From Aphelocoma coerulescens (taxonomy: Eukaryota > Chordata > Aves > Passeriformes > Corvidae), in NCBI RefSeq assembly GCF_041296385.1, contig NC_091017.1:9046001-9110000 (forward strand): a stretch of 64,000 nucleotides of DNA, read 5' to 3'. The position numbers and the translations under genes were made by a program. This document shows, one piece after another, positions 47,916 through 60,422 of this stretch. Position 1 is the stretch's first letter, and every line of letters starts with the position of its first letter. Under the pieces are notes generated by a model, which made no database searches, was not told where the DNA came from, and worked only from the letters and a program-made list of their open reading frames with translations.

Positions 47916-50438
47916 TTCGTGGAGTAGAGTGCCAACTTGGCTAGCTTAGAGAAAGAGGTGTTAATTATTAAGAAAATTCCTCAAATAAAAAACCAAGTCT
48001 ACCTGTTTTGAAGGTCCGATGTTACTCAGTCTTCCTGCCCTAAGAGCTTGTAAGGAGGCAGGGTGTACTCCATACATACCCCTTTCTCTCTCAGTCAACA
48101 GTGCCAAAATTCTCACCCTTCACTCACACCTTAAGAAAGTAAATAAAAGCTCAGCAATGCTTCAAAAAATTAAGCAAACAAATACTAAGTTAAAGGGAAA
48201 AATACTGTAAAGCAAAAGAAAAAATATCCCTTTGGAGTGCTAATATGGTTTGCATTCAAAGAGGAAGTCATTTTTGATTAACAAGGAGGTAATGTTTCCC
48301 CACAAGGGTGGGTCGTAGATGATGAATAAATAATGCAATCAAATATTAAATTAACTTTATTTTAAAAAGTGATTTGCATGTTAAAAGCTTATTGATGTAG
48401 TATTTTGTTTACTGTTATTGTTCTGAGGCAGTTTTGTAACAAATAGAGACAGGGAGAGGTAATAGCATTCAGTCTTTCAACACAAATGCATTTATATTGA
48501 TTACTTCTTTTTCTAACAAATTTGTGAGCTTTTCCACCTCTGCATCAGAATTTCTTTGGGAACATTTTTTTCTTATCATAATTGAATGTTTTTGAGCGGA
48601 TGGTGTAAAAGAAATTTTTGTTCTCCATTTCTCTTTATTGCTTTGTATCACACCAAAGAGAAGTAATAACATCCAGTTTCCTGACACAGTTAGGTCAGGA
48701 GGGAAGGGTCACACCATGCCAAAGGGGAGGAGTGGCCAAAGGACATGGGCTGCACTTACCTTCTCCAGTACAGTGCTCCCCTGGGGTTTGGATTAATTAC
48801 AGTGGCCCATCGATGGGGCCAAGGCTGGGGCAAAGGATCAGTGAGATATAAATGGCCCTGCTCTCTGTTGCAGACAGTATTTAGCCTTGCGGCTTTCCAC
48901 TGAGAGAATGGGAATTCAGTGAATTTTGGTAATACAGTTAGCCTTGGTTTTCCCTAATCTCCTGTGAAACTGATTCTGTAACAGGTTTCTAGCAAAAACA
49001 GGAAGAGGGTTCTTGTATTTCTATTTTGCTTTTCATTGTGCAGCATGGCACTGTTGTGGGATCCTTCTGTGATTTAACTGTAACACTTTCACTATATTTT
49101 ACAGTTGCATAACTTCATGTAGTATGTCTCCTGAGGACTATATTTCATGATCCTATGTGCCACCAGGAAGGCTTTATTAATAAAACTTTGAGAAGATATA
49201 AAATGGTTCTTCTCCAAAGGAGCTCGTTGCTTCTGATTAACATTGAATATATTTGATGGAAGTGTTTCTCTAGCTGACTTGTGTAGTAAATTAAAGATTG
49301 AGGTTGCAGGCCCAACAATAATTGAATTTATTTACTAGCTTGTGTTTCTGTTTATGAAGGTGAGTTGATGGGTTTCCATTACAACCTGTTTGTGTAGCAA
49401 TATAGCACACCTGCTTTGCAGAAGACAGTATCATAAAGCACTCACTTGAATTGTCTTGTCATTTGCTGTAGAGGTCATTGTATCCTGTGCTCTATAAATA
49501 TAAGAGCCAGAGTGTATGATAAATCTGTTTTAAATACAACAATTAACTCTGGCAGTCATGATAGATATGGTACAGATCAGGATGTAACCCAATTTTTGTT
49601 GAAATGTTGAACAATTTTAAATTATTGATAAATTAATAAATTTGAAGCTGGCAGATGTAATAAACATATCTCACTATTTAGAGATATTTAAAGTCGTTTA
49701 TGCTCACAGAAAGACATACATTGTACTTCAGACATCAGTGAAATCTTCGATATTGTACTGTGCAGTGGCAAACTGGAAGAGATTGTATAAACACTTCAAA
49801 ATGGGAGGCTTTGTAACTGTAATGTAACTCCTACAAGAAATAAAATGCCTAGCAGTGGAAGAAATTTGTGGTATGGTATTTTAAAATGGAAATATTTGAT
49901 GTGATTTCCTTGGAATTGTTGCCAAAGCAATGGTGATGTGCAACAGCTGAAAAATAAGAAGAGGGTTGACATGGTTCTGAAGGTATTGGGGAAAATCCTC
50001 AGTCCCATTAGGTGAATTTGAATAGACAAGGAAAACATGTTTGATTTTTTTTTTGAGTGATTTTTGTGACGCCCTTATTTCAAACATGAGGATCTCCACC
50101 TTGCAACTAAGACATCAACACTGCCTGATTTTTCATGGCCAAAGTCATTGCCAGTGACATCTGTGAGGTGGATGTACATTTCCTCGTCTTTGCATATTCT
50201 TCAAGCTAACTCTGAAGAATACATGCTTACCTCTGGTTTGGCACTAAAATGTAAGCTCCAGGAATAGAACAGCTGTAGTGCAATGATGCCATTTCAGGGT
50301 GCTGAAAAAACGATAGCAAAGGCATGCCTCGGAGGGGGTAAAAGTCCCATGCATGGGGCTGAGAGCCAACAGATTACTCCATTTGTGGCTGAAACATTGC
50401 TAAAGACTATTTTCCTCCTGCAAAAATCAAATGTTGGT
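47916..50438. other. Intergenic DNA with one GC-richer patch, no gene seen
   Basis: Mostly AT-rich. The 48690-48900 stretch is GC-richer, with a TATA-like GATATAAATGG at about 48845. It could be a fragment of an old LTR but I cannot identify it. No other supportable feature. Confidence 0.5.
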
Positions 50439-51068
50439 TGTTGGGGTGGCTCAGCGCACTCATGAGCTGAAATCATTAAATGCCACTCAAGCCAGGGCCA
50501 TCCATTGGGTGGATTTCCCCGCCCAGGACAGCGGGTCGGAGGGCGGATCATGGGACGGCTCGGAGGTCTAAGCCGCATCCCCCTGGGTGGTTCCTGGGCC
50601 CACCTCCCCCTGTTCTGGAAAGTTCTCTTTTGCTCGGTTGTTCATTGGTTCTCTGTTATGACTCCTGCCTCCCTGTCTCCCTTTTGGTTCTTGTTAAATT
50701 TTATCCTCCCCCTTGGCTGTACCCCATTGGCTGCTTCCCTTTTCCCCACCTTGTTCCACCCCCCTATAAAAAGGCGTGCACAACTCTCCTCGGGGCCCTT
50801 CTGGTCCCTGAACCCTCTGGCAATCAACCTGTTGGAACCCACACCAGAGGCCCCTCTCTGTTCCTTTACCTCCGGGTTGACACAAGCCCGGACATCGGCT
50901 GCCTGTCGTGCCTCCTCTGAGGAGGAAGCAGCACGCATGTCCAGCTTGCGCCCTGCTTTTCCACCGAAGGTATTCCTTTAGGATGTCATGGAGGTGATGC
51001 TGCATTCCCTCTGACCAAGGGCATGCCAGAGCTCGACCTATCGAGGCAGCCTGCGTCCGTGGGTGACA
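50439..51068 (+). mobile_element. Solo LTR, same family as the one at 15.3 kb
   Basis: Begins TGTTGGGGTGGCTC at 50439 and ends GGGTGACA at 51068. It shares with the LTR at 15283-16013 the block GGTTCTCTGTTATxACTCC, the CCAAT/ATTGG-rich U3 and a TATA box (CTATAAAAAGG, 50765-50772) followed by the CAACCTGTTGGAAxCC motif. The polyadenylation hexamer reads AATCAA (50822-50827) instead of AATAAA. Frames across it (98-170 codons, both strands) are by-products of its high GC content. No internal retroviral sequence is present. Confidence 0.8.
50765..50772 (+). promoter_or_regulatory. LTR TATA box
   Basis: TATAAAAA preceded by CCCCCC, at the position equivalent to the TATA box of the related LTR at 15.6 kb. 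Confidence 0.6.
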
Positions 51069-53604
51069 GAACCTGCAAACTGACTTCCCCGGGCAAAGGG
51101 AGGGAAAAACACTGTGAAATCTCAACCAGAGCAAAGAGGTCTTGATAAGCACAAGATGGGAACACTCCTGGGACTTCAGTCTTTTATAGTATGGGGAAAT
51201 GTCCATTAATGTCTCTGGGATCTAATTCACACTGTACTTTACAGCAGGTATTTTGCAATGTGAGGTTGGTGTACCTGCAGTGATAACAGCTGCAGCTAAT
51301 GAATGTCCCTATGACAGGCCTATTGCCATGGAAACCAGGAGGATTGCAGACTACTTGGTTTATAGAAATTATAGCTTCAATAAAGTGTTTCTTTCTCTTT
51401 TGAGTTCTGATTTAATTAGAAAGAAGAGTGATCTGTACAGTGTAGATGCTATCTGTAGCAGTTATTGGAGCTGTGTATTAACAAAGCTGCTGGCTTGCTC
51501 CATCTTAAATTCTCTGTGTTTTGACTGCTAAGCAGACCCTAACCTAACTGTCTAATCTGCTGGAATTGTTACTTGAAGGGTAACCCAAACTTCATAGTGT
51601 GGTCTGTGATTATATAATCAATGCCTGGAAGCATGGTCACCATTGTGTTAGAAGGAATCTAAAGAAAAAAACTACCTCAAACTGTGGTTGGTCCTAATTT
51701 GCACTTGGCCGTTAAAATGATTGTGTCTATAAGGTGATTTTTTTCAAACTAACTTCCTTTCAGGAAGTTTGGTTAATTTTTTATATATTTAAGGCTATAC
51801 TGGAAACAGGGTGTTGGATCTTTTATGCCTCTGAATGAATTTCTCAACCATAGTAAGTACATTTGAGGATATGTGTTGTTGTACCTTGCCCCTCTTTCTT
51901 AGAGATAAAAAAAGGTGATGAGGTCAGAAATTCTGGCTGAGATAATATCTAAAAATAAGTAAAACCCCTTGTAGCACAAGTTCTGTCTGATGGCACTAAC
52001 ATGTGCTGCACAAATTCATAAGCCAAAGTGCCAACAGTTTGCTGCAGAAGTCAAGAGGGATAGTGCAAAACAAGAAATGTTTATACACATAGAGAGGAAT
52101 GATATATACATATATACAGAAATAAAACAGAATTGTAAATGGTGATATCTAATTTGAAAAAAAATTGTTTATCTCAATTCAAGATGCATAACTCAATTTT
52201 AGAAATAATTTTTATAGAAAAATGAAATAAATTAGACCCTCGATTCTATCTGACTTCTCTCTGTACAAGACTGCTTAGAAGGATAAACATTTTAGAAGTT
52301 CCTTAATATTCAAGCTGCTATGTTTTGAGATTCACTGAGTACTGCCATTCCCACCTTTCTCCCTCACTCAATATGTTGTGAATGTTTTAATGCAGCAATA
52401 GCCATTAAAGTAACCCTACATAATACATGCTCCTGCTAACATATCAGAAAAAACCAAATCTCCTTTCAAGTGCTGTCAGCAAAGAAGTTTAGAATACATA
52501 AGAATCAATTGTTGCAAGTTTTGAAAGGAACAATTCCTGCCACATGCTGATGTGTGAGACCATTACAAATAATAGAGAAAAACACATTCTCATTAAGTGT
52601 TTACACCCTCTTTGTCCAAAATAATTGTTGACTTGTACAATTAATCACGTGTACTCTGAAGCCCAGATCAATCATCTTCATGTCATACCTACACAGTATA
52701 GCTAGGTTTCTATAGGGCTTAGGAACTAGCCTAATGTATAGCATGTATATAAATATGTCCCAGGAGTTATTAGTATCAAGGGTATACCATATATCTATTT
52801 CCTTTTTTGAGTGCAAACTGGGAAAGTGAAAATTAATATTGATGGTGGGTCAAATAATATAACTGCATTTTTTAAATTTCTCAGCTGTGAGTGAACTCTT
52901 ACTACTTGGTCTGATACGTTTGTTACATGCACAGCAAACTGAGTGCATCTATGCTGCTTAAGTGGCCTTGACAGCCCAATTAGAAAGACTATCATGTTTA
53001 GTCACTTCCCTTTTCAGTTATTCTAGTGGAAAGAGTGATGGTGACTGTGGCCAGAACACATGAGCAGAAATGCTCAGGTATGTCTTCTACCTTGGAACAG
53101 TTCTGTTGACATTCCTGGTGCTCAGATTAAATGGCAGAGGGAGAACTCAGCTGAAAGGCTTTGCATATGGAAGTGTAGCTGTCTTGACATCAGGATCCCA
53201 ACTGTCCTGAGTGAAGTTTTGCTCAGGTGGCCCACAGCATGGCTGAAGGAATGCTATTCCAGCAGTCTGAAGGTAGTGGAACATCCAGGTGAATAGGTTG
53301 ATGGTACCTTGTTTCAGAACAGCCACTGACCCAGTTAATGGTTTTTTTTTCCTGGCAATATGGCAGACTTCAAAGCTTCTCTTCTCCTGGTTTGGAGCAA
53401 GTTTAGGTTTTAGTTAGCTTAGTTTTTCTAGCATTCTGACCACAGAAGTACATGTTTGTCGTTTTTTTCCTTCTGGCTGGTATTTTTTCAGGAATGTCAT
53501 CAAGTTTTCATCTTCATTCTGGATTTGTGGGTAAAATATACTCAAATTTGAAATATTAACTAAATTTATTACTAACAAAATCAGAGCAGGATAATGAGAA
53601 GTAA
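51069..53604. other. Intergenic AT-rich DNA, no gene seen
   Basis: 2.5 kb of AT-rich, unique-looking sequence. Frames are short and unrecognised. Confidence 0.55.
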
Positions 53605-54507
53605 AATAAGACGTTAAAAACACCCTTCCCCACCCTTCCCTCCTTCCTAGCTCTACCTCCTTCTCCCAGAGTGGCTCAGGGACACAGGGAATGAGGGTTA
53701 TGGTCAGCGCATCACAGCTTCTTCCTGCCGATGCTCAGGGAGAAGAGTCATTCCCCTGCTCCCACCCTGGGGTCCCTCCTATGGGAGACAGTTCTCCATC
53801 AATTTCTCCAATGGGAATCCATTTTACGAGCACCAGTTTTCCACAAACTGCTTCAATGTGGGTCACTCTTCCACGTGGTGCAGTTGTTCAAGAACAGCCT
53901 GTTCCAGCATGGGTCCCCGATAGGGTCATGAGTCCTACAGTCCTACCAGGAAATCCGCTCCAGTATGGGTTCCTCTCTCCGTGGGTCTGCGGGTCCCTGC
54001 CAGGAGTATGCTCCAGGACAGGCTTATCATGTGTTCACAGCCTCCTCTCATGCATCCTCCTGCTCCAGCATGGGCTCACCCAGAGGCTGCGGGTGGATCT
54101 CTGCATCCCTTTGGATCTCCATGGGCTGCAGGGGCACAGCTGCCTCACCATGGTCTGCACCATGGGCCACAGAGGAATCTCAGCTCTGGTACCTGGAACA
54201 CCTCCTGCACCTCTTTCTTCTCTGCCCTTGCTGTCTGTAGAGTTGTTCCTCTTGCATCTTCTCACCCTGCTCCTCTGGCCCCAGTTACATATGTGCAATA
54301 GCTTTTTCCCTTCTTCTTCTTAAATTTGTTGTCACAGAGGTATTACCATAATTTTTAATTGGCCAAGCTTTGGCCAGCAGCAGGTCCATCGTGGAGTCAG
54401 CTGGCATTGGCTCTGCTGGACATGGAGGAAGCTTCCAGGAACTTCTGCCAGAAGCCACCGCTGTGGCCAGCCCACTACCAAAGCCTGGCCATGCAAACCC
54501 AGTATGG
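53605..54507 (-). mobile_element. LTR of an avian endogenous retrovirus, degraded
   Basis: Recognised by its internal series of near-repeats on the plus strand, CTCCAGCATGGG / CCTATGGGAGACAG / CTCCAGTATGGG, and by GGCATTGGCTCTGCTGGACA near 54400. This pattern matches, from memory, a LTR found widely in birds, here in minus orientation. On the minus strand it would start near 54507 (TACTGGGTTTGCATGGC) and run to about 53605. A TATTTAA-like element, changed to AATTTAA, lies near 54319-54326. The 210-codon plus-strand frame at 53691-54323 is antisense to the LTR and not a credible gene. Ends are approximate. Confidence 0.75.
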
Positions 54508-56601
54508 AGGGCCTGTCATGACTTAGCATATCCTTCCACTTGAGCTGGCTTACAAGAACTCCTGCAAGAAACTACACAAGTGTATAAAAATGGAAGAAGA
54601 AGAGGGAGTCTCACTGATTACACTTGAAGATAATCTGCTTTAGTGGAAGGACTCAGGGGTCAGGACCAAACTTACTGTTGATTTGTTCCTTAGAACTGCA
54701 GTATATGGTTGAGATATGGCTGATGGTCACTCTCTTTAGATTATGATAAAGTTGTTAAGAAATAACTACTTTTAGTACTAAATAGTTAGGTTGCTTCTGT
54801 GCTCACTTGGACTGGTTTTCTGTTTGCTACCTATTGTCATTTCTGCAAGCAATGTTGTGTGAGTACAGTACTCTCTGACTAGAATTTTGTACATATCCCA
54901 CAAATGGAGACTGAAATGTTAGATATCATATTTACTTATCTGAAAAATTTTGATTGAGCAGAGGAATGCAAAATATGCCGGAAAGCCATACAGGTACAAG
55001 TTACACTTGGTGTCACCCTCTGGTTCCCTTTGTGTTGAGATCAAGCCAGCTTCCTTTACAAGAGAAGTTGACAGTCACACCCTGCACACTCCCAGAGCTG
55101 CACCCACCTACAGCCCCTGAGTCCTCCTTCACTGCAGGGGTTTACAGGTCAGTCACGAACATCACAAGCTGCTTTGTGAAGCACTGGCTTCTTCTTAGGC
55201 TGCTTTCAAAGAATAGTGAAGGCATACCCCAGTGCTCAAAGGAAAATACTCTCCTCTTAATTTTTGAGCATATAATATTTAATAAATTCTTATTATTGGG
55301 ATTTTAATTTTTACCAAGAGATTTACCATCTATTGATGTCTTGGGCAGCATAGATATATACACAGGTAATGTATATTAAACTATTGCTTTAGATTAATGT
55401 CTTAATTTTTTAGAAATAAGCATAAGAAGCATTCATTCTCAGCTAAAAGAATAGGACTGCAAACATTTATATTATGTTTACTTGTGTTTGTCAAAACAAA
55501 CTACTAATCTTTTTTTTTTTTTTTTGTCAAGTGTCCATACCATATTTATTTCAAGATGAAACTTGTGTTTGCAGTGCCTAATATGCCTTATTTCAGTCAC
55601 CACAGGATTGAATTTGCCAAAGAAGTGTTAGAGAAAAAAACAGTGGTTAAACAGTTGTCTTTATTACCTGGGACACATGACCTTGAATCTCCTGCAAAGA
55701 CTTCTTATAGAAAAGGAAATCTGCCTTCAGGAGTCTTGAAGCAGTCACATCCCATTCCTTTGTTCTTGGGGTGTGTATTGATGCTCCATCTCTCTGTCTC
55801 TTTCTCTCAGGCAAAATGAAAGGCACCCTTGGAATTTCAGTATGTTTCTTTCTAGGTAGCAAATTTACTCAATGCTAGAAGCATGGAAACATGTTTTTGT
55901 TACCCTATATTTTTTTAAATACATATTAAACTTCTGGGCTACCATAAACATAATTCTAGGAAACCTTTCCCTCACACAATGCCTTGTACAAGGGTTTGTT
56001 CATGACAGGATGAAAGATTACCAACCCACTGAAAAATTATGCTAACAGTTATTTTCCATGTGTTTGGAATGATCTCATGAAGAAGGAATGGTTGGTGAAG
56101 CTCCCTAGCAAATACAGGGAGGGGTATCCCTATCTGAACATAGGAATATGTTCAAGCATTGCTATATTTGTTCTATCCTGGACTAGGACAAAAGATTCCT
56201 ATTTGAGGAAAGAGACCCAATTCAACAAGGTAAAATTTTAGTCAAAGCAAAACCCAGCCAGTTAAATCAAACAGACCTGAAAAGCTTTGTTTTAGTTTTT
56301 GAAGTCTTTTTTGTAGTTTTATTCCCTGAAACTGGAAACAATCTATTCCCATGGAAATTTTGAGTTTCTTGAATGAATATTTTTTTCAAAGAAAGGAGCT
56401 TACTTCCAGAATATACCTTTAATATAGTTTTTGAATATACTTTTCAGCAGTAAACAAATTAGAAATGCACTGCCATATTTCAGAAATCTCATCTCAAATA
56501 CCATTTCAGGACAAATAGCAGGCTGGGAGGGATCATCTGTCACTGTTCTGACCCATATAAGTACTGTTAATGATAGACAGTGTATCCCAGAGTTGTAAGA
56601 C
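54508..56601. other. Intergenic AT-rich DNA, no gene supported
   Basis: 2.1 kb. A poly(T) run at about 55509-55525 precedes an 87-codon ATG frame at 55556-55819 (+) that resembles nothing I know. Nothing else stands out. Confidence 0.5.
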
Positions 56602-57193
56602 TGTCGTGGTTTTGCCCCAGCCAGCAGCCCAACCCCACACAGCTGCTCACTCACTCCCCCACCAGTGGGACTGGGGAGAGAATCAGAAGGGTAAACGCTA
56701 GAAAACTCATACATTGAGATAAAGACAGTCATAGGGAAAAGAGAAAGACATGCAAGCAAACAAAGCAAAACAGGAAATTCTTTCATTACTTCCCATAGGC
56801 AGGCAGGTGTTCAGCCACCTCCAGGAGAGCAGGGCCCCATCACACGTAACTTGGGAAGACAAACAGCATCACTCCAAATGTGCCCCCTTTTGTCCTTCTT
56901 TCCCGTTACTTTAAATACTGAGTGTGATGTAACATGGTCTGGAATATCCCTTTGGTCAGTTGGGGTCACCTGTCCTGGCCATGTCTCCTCCCACCCTCCC
57001 AGGCACCCCCAACTTCCTCACCAGTGTGGCAGCACAAAAAGCAGAAAAGGCCTTGGCTCTGTGTAAGCCCTGCTCAGCAATAACAAAAACATCTCTGTAT
57101 TATCAACCCTGTGTTCAGCACAAATCCAAAACACAGCCCCAGTCCAGCCACTGGGAAGAAAATTAACTCTACTCTAGCTAAAACCAGCCCCCA
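56602..57193 (-). mobile_element. Solo LTR of an avian endogenous retrovirus
   Basis: The plus strand opens TGTCGTGGTTTTGCCCCAGC and closes with AAAACCAGCCCCCA. It runs through ACTCACTCCCCCACCAGTGG, GGAATATCCCTTTGGTCAGT and CTGCTCAGCAATAAC, blocks I recognise as a very common bird LTR in reverse orientation. On the minus strand a TATTTAAAG element (plus-strand 56911-56918) would serve as TATA box. Both outer ends look intact, no interior follows, and target duplications are only approximate (AAGAC and AACAG). Confidence 0.85.
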
Positions 57194-59373
57194 AACAGAA
57201 AGTTCACTTTTTAATACAGTACACAGATGTATACCTACGTATAACTGGATTAAGTTAATCAGATAAATAACTAAAATGATTACTAGGCAAAATGTTTTCA
57301 GAAGTTACTAAGAGAGCATGAAAAATTACTTGTTTGTGGTGTTGACAAAAGCATCACAAAATGGAACAATTTGATGGAGGAGTTAACAAGGTATATAAAC
57401 AAAACCTACCTCTTCCTAAATCCAGAGGTGGTGCGATTTTAGAAGAATATAGATACAATATGATTGATAATTGATCTGATAAATTTCTAAGCAACTGTAT
57501 GTCATCTGGACCACACAATGTAGTAATCAAGATCTTTGAGTTAAGAACCTGTATCCAAATTACACAATACATGACTTGATTGTGATCACATTTCATTACA
57601 TTTTAACATAACATTTAAAAAATTGTGACATGTTAGAAATTAAGTACCAAGCCTGTATATTCCTATGAATAGATCAAATAATTGGAAGGAACCTCATGGT
57701 CAGTGAACCTCAAATGATAGACCAGATGAAAGATGGTAACAATGAGGCCAATGAATATTAAATGAAACAAATTATAGGAAAGAAAAAATGCAATTAGGAA
57801 ATTAGTTTTAAAAGGGTATCTAATAAGTTCAGCTTAATAGCTAGCTCATTTTAAATAATATTACAGGCTTTTCAGCTTGCTCAAGTACTGATGCAACTCA
57901 GCCTTTTCCATTTTAATCTGTGCTTTGATTCATACTGGGTATTGTAGACATCCCAATAAGATTAACATGAATGTAAATAATATTTACATTTGAGATGGCT
58001 TGGAGGATTTTTTAATGATGACTATAATAATCTGAATATTCATAGCATAGATGGTTTAGGAAATGAATGCTCTCAAGTTCTCTGACAATAAAAATCTCTT
58101 CATTCTGTGTTTAGACAGAGACCCCAAGCTTTGTATGCCAGTATACTAGAGCAGAGTTTTTCCTAAAGTTTACATCAGGCAGATGAGGTGTGATTCAGCT
58201 TGTAAATGACAACATGATTCTATAAATTAAGAAAAATAAAGTCAGTGCAGAACTGTAACCCAGTCTGAAGTCTCTAAATGCTGGCACATTTTCAATAAAC
58301 CGTGTCTACTAAGTCAGAGGTGTAATTGCCACTTAAAAAACATCCACAATGTGCTATCTCTTCGTGCATTAGGAGAGACCAAAGAGATATTGGGTCATTA
58401 TGTAAAAATTGGTAATTAAGAGAAAACGATTTTCCAGTTAATTTGCATGTTCATTATATATTGAATATTATTTAGTTTTTTGTGTCCTTTTAGTTTATCA
58501 AAAAATTGACCCAAGGGATCCTACACAGTCAAACGACATATAAATTATAAAATAAGACATATATTTAACTGAGTCATTGAACTTTTGTTGTGACTAATGA
58601 TTCTTCCAGCAATCATTGCATTAGGGAAAACATTTCTTTTTAAGTAAATAATGTTCACTACCTTTTAGAGCTGCTGTCAGTGAAAAGAAAATAATCTACT
58701 GAAATATCTATATTCTTTGATGAGCTCTCTGAGGGCATCTTGTAGATTTAAATTAAACTGATCAAATAGAAAGCGATATACCCTTCAAAATACTTTAACT
58801 GATTTGACTACAAAGAAAAATAAAGTCATTCCATGTTATGAGAAATTGCTGGCAGGCTAAGTTTCAAGAAGAAAAGGATTGATTATTTTATCAAAATTGA
58901 AGGGTTTTCCTCATGCAGTTTACTCATATATGGGTATATTAATGAAGAATCTAGCTCTGTAGAAAGAAAGAACTGTGTCACCTTTACTTAGATGTGGTGT
59001 GCCTACACCTTTACTCTGATGTAGTGTAAATCAGGTTTGAAAACTGTGTGGACTCCAAGATGAGGTATGGTTTTTCTGATAATCTGGGTTCCCCATGGGA
59101 TTGATTGATGACATTCTGTTTGAAGCCAATGCGAAACTTGCCATTGATGTGAATGACAGATGTCAGTATATTTTGGAAATCAATTTCTATATGGAGTTTG
59201 CTGCTGATTGAATTTTATTTTGATTTTTTGAAGGATCTTCTTTACCTTTTATAGCAGCTTCAAAGGTTCAATCTGTGTGCTCCTCTATATATCCTTGTAT
59301 GAATCATTACTAACCGCTTCTTTTAAGTAATGTGATGATAAAGTTTTAAGATTTTTCATTTACTGATTACTTC
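57194..59373. other. Intergenic AT-rich DNA, no gene seen
   Basis: 2.2 kb of AT-rich unique-looking DNA. A 9-bp-arm palindrome lies at 57970-57990 (AATGTAAAT, spacer AAT, ATTTACATT). Confidence 0.55.
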
Positions 59374-59520
59374 ATTTGCTAGGAAGTTTTTAGCCACTTC
59401 TAGACCTGAAATTTTGCACACTTGTATTTAATGCTGATGAAGGTGTAAGTAAGGAATGATTTCATAAGCATTTCATGAGAATAATATTTTATCTTTCCAT
59501 GTCCTCTAAATTCTCACAGA
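59374..59520 (+). repeat. Inverted repeat, left arm
   Basis: The reverse complement of this arm is found at 60278-60422. Over 59387-59520 I count three mismatches in 134 positions; the outer 13 bp (from ATTTGCT) match with a small indel. It matches no CR1 or LTR sequence in the window and contains no open frame. Confidence 0.9.
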
Positions 59521-60277
59521 GGTGATTTTCAAGCAGGCTTGCAAAGAGAGATGTAATTAAAAAAACCCACAGAAAAGAGTCACTCCTACATTTTGGCTTC
59601 ATTATTTCTTTTTCCATATGCAAAGGAAAAAAGAATGAAGTTACTAATTTTCAGCCACCAAAGTACTATGAAAAAGACATCCATCTAAGAAAACATAATT
59701 TATTATTGACATGGCTTTTTCTATCACTTATGGACCCTATAATACAAGACTACAAGATACAGTGGTTCATCATATATTGAAAACCAGAGTTTGGAAGTTA
59801 AAACTGTGTTTACCTTCCTGGATTGGATTAGCAGCACAAAGTAATTCCAGTTCTCCTTTTGGAAGAATGGAAACTGCTGTGTTAAAAAGCAAATGAGCAA
59901 AGCACAAGATGAATTTGAATGTTTATTATCTAACAGCAAAAAAAAGTTCATTCTTACCTCATATATTCAATATATTTGAGAAATCATTAAGTAAATACCT
60001 TGATCTTTTACAGCAATCTGTACACTCATTGTCTGCTGCCAAGGATTTGGCGTAGTTAGCTGCCAATAAGGCTGACCTCCTGTTTTCTCATGTAAAACCA
60101 GGGATTTCTGTTTTATAGGCACTCTGTGAGATCCATGCAGGCAGGTTCATTTGCCTCAGTCTTAGAGAGTAGTGTGTAGTAGTCTCCTAACACTTATATT
60201 TCTCTTCATATATACCTGGTTCATCTTTCCCTCTTTTGACTTGAGTCCATAATACATACAATGGATACAAAGCACTA

Positions 60278-60422
60278 TCTGTGAGAATTTAGAGGACATG
60301 GAAAGATAAAATACTGTTCTCATGAAATGCTTATGAAATCATTCCTCACTTACACCTTCATCAGCATTAAATACAAGTGTGCAAAATTTCAGGTCTAGAA
60401 GTGGCTAAAACTATCAGCAAAT
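60278..60422 (-). repeat. Inverted repeat, right arm
   Basis: Reverse complement of 59374-59520, separated from it by a 757-bp spacer (59521-60277). The arm edges are sharp: similarity stops at the shared TCTCACAGA inner end and at the ATTTGCT outer end. No target-site duplication of 2-8 bp is visible outside the arms. Confidence 0.9.

Noticed and set aside
15283..51068. Related LTRs at 15.3 and 50.4 kb as ends of one provirus
   Set aside because: 35 kb apart, strongly diverged, and with no gag, pol or env sequence between them.
50480..51206. Frames of 98-170 codons on both strands
   Set aside because: All overlap the solo LTR at 50439-51068; none has retroviral or cellular protein motifs.
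53691..54323. 210-codon plus-strand frame
   Set aside because: It lies antisense to a recognisable avian LTR and consists of the LTR's internal near-repeats.
55556..55819. 87-codon ATG frame after a poly(T) run
   Set aside because: Unrecognised, short, and not supported by promoter, splice or domain signals.
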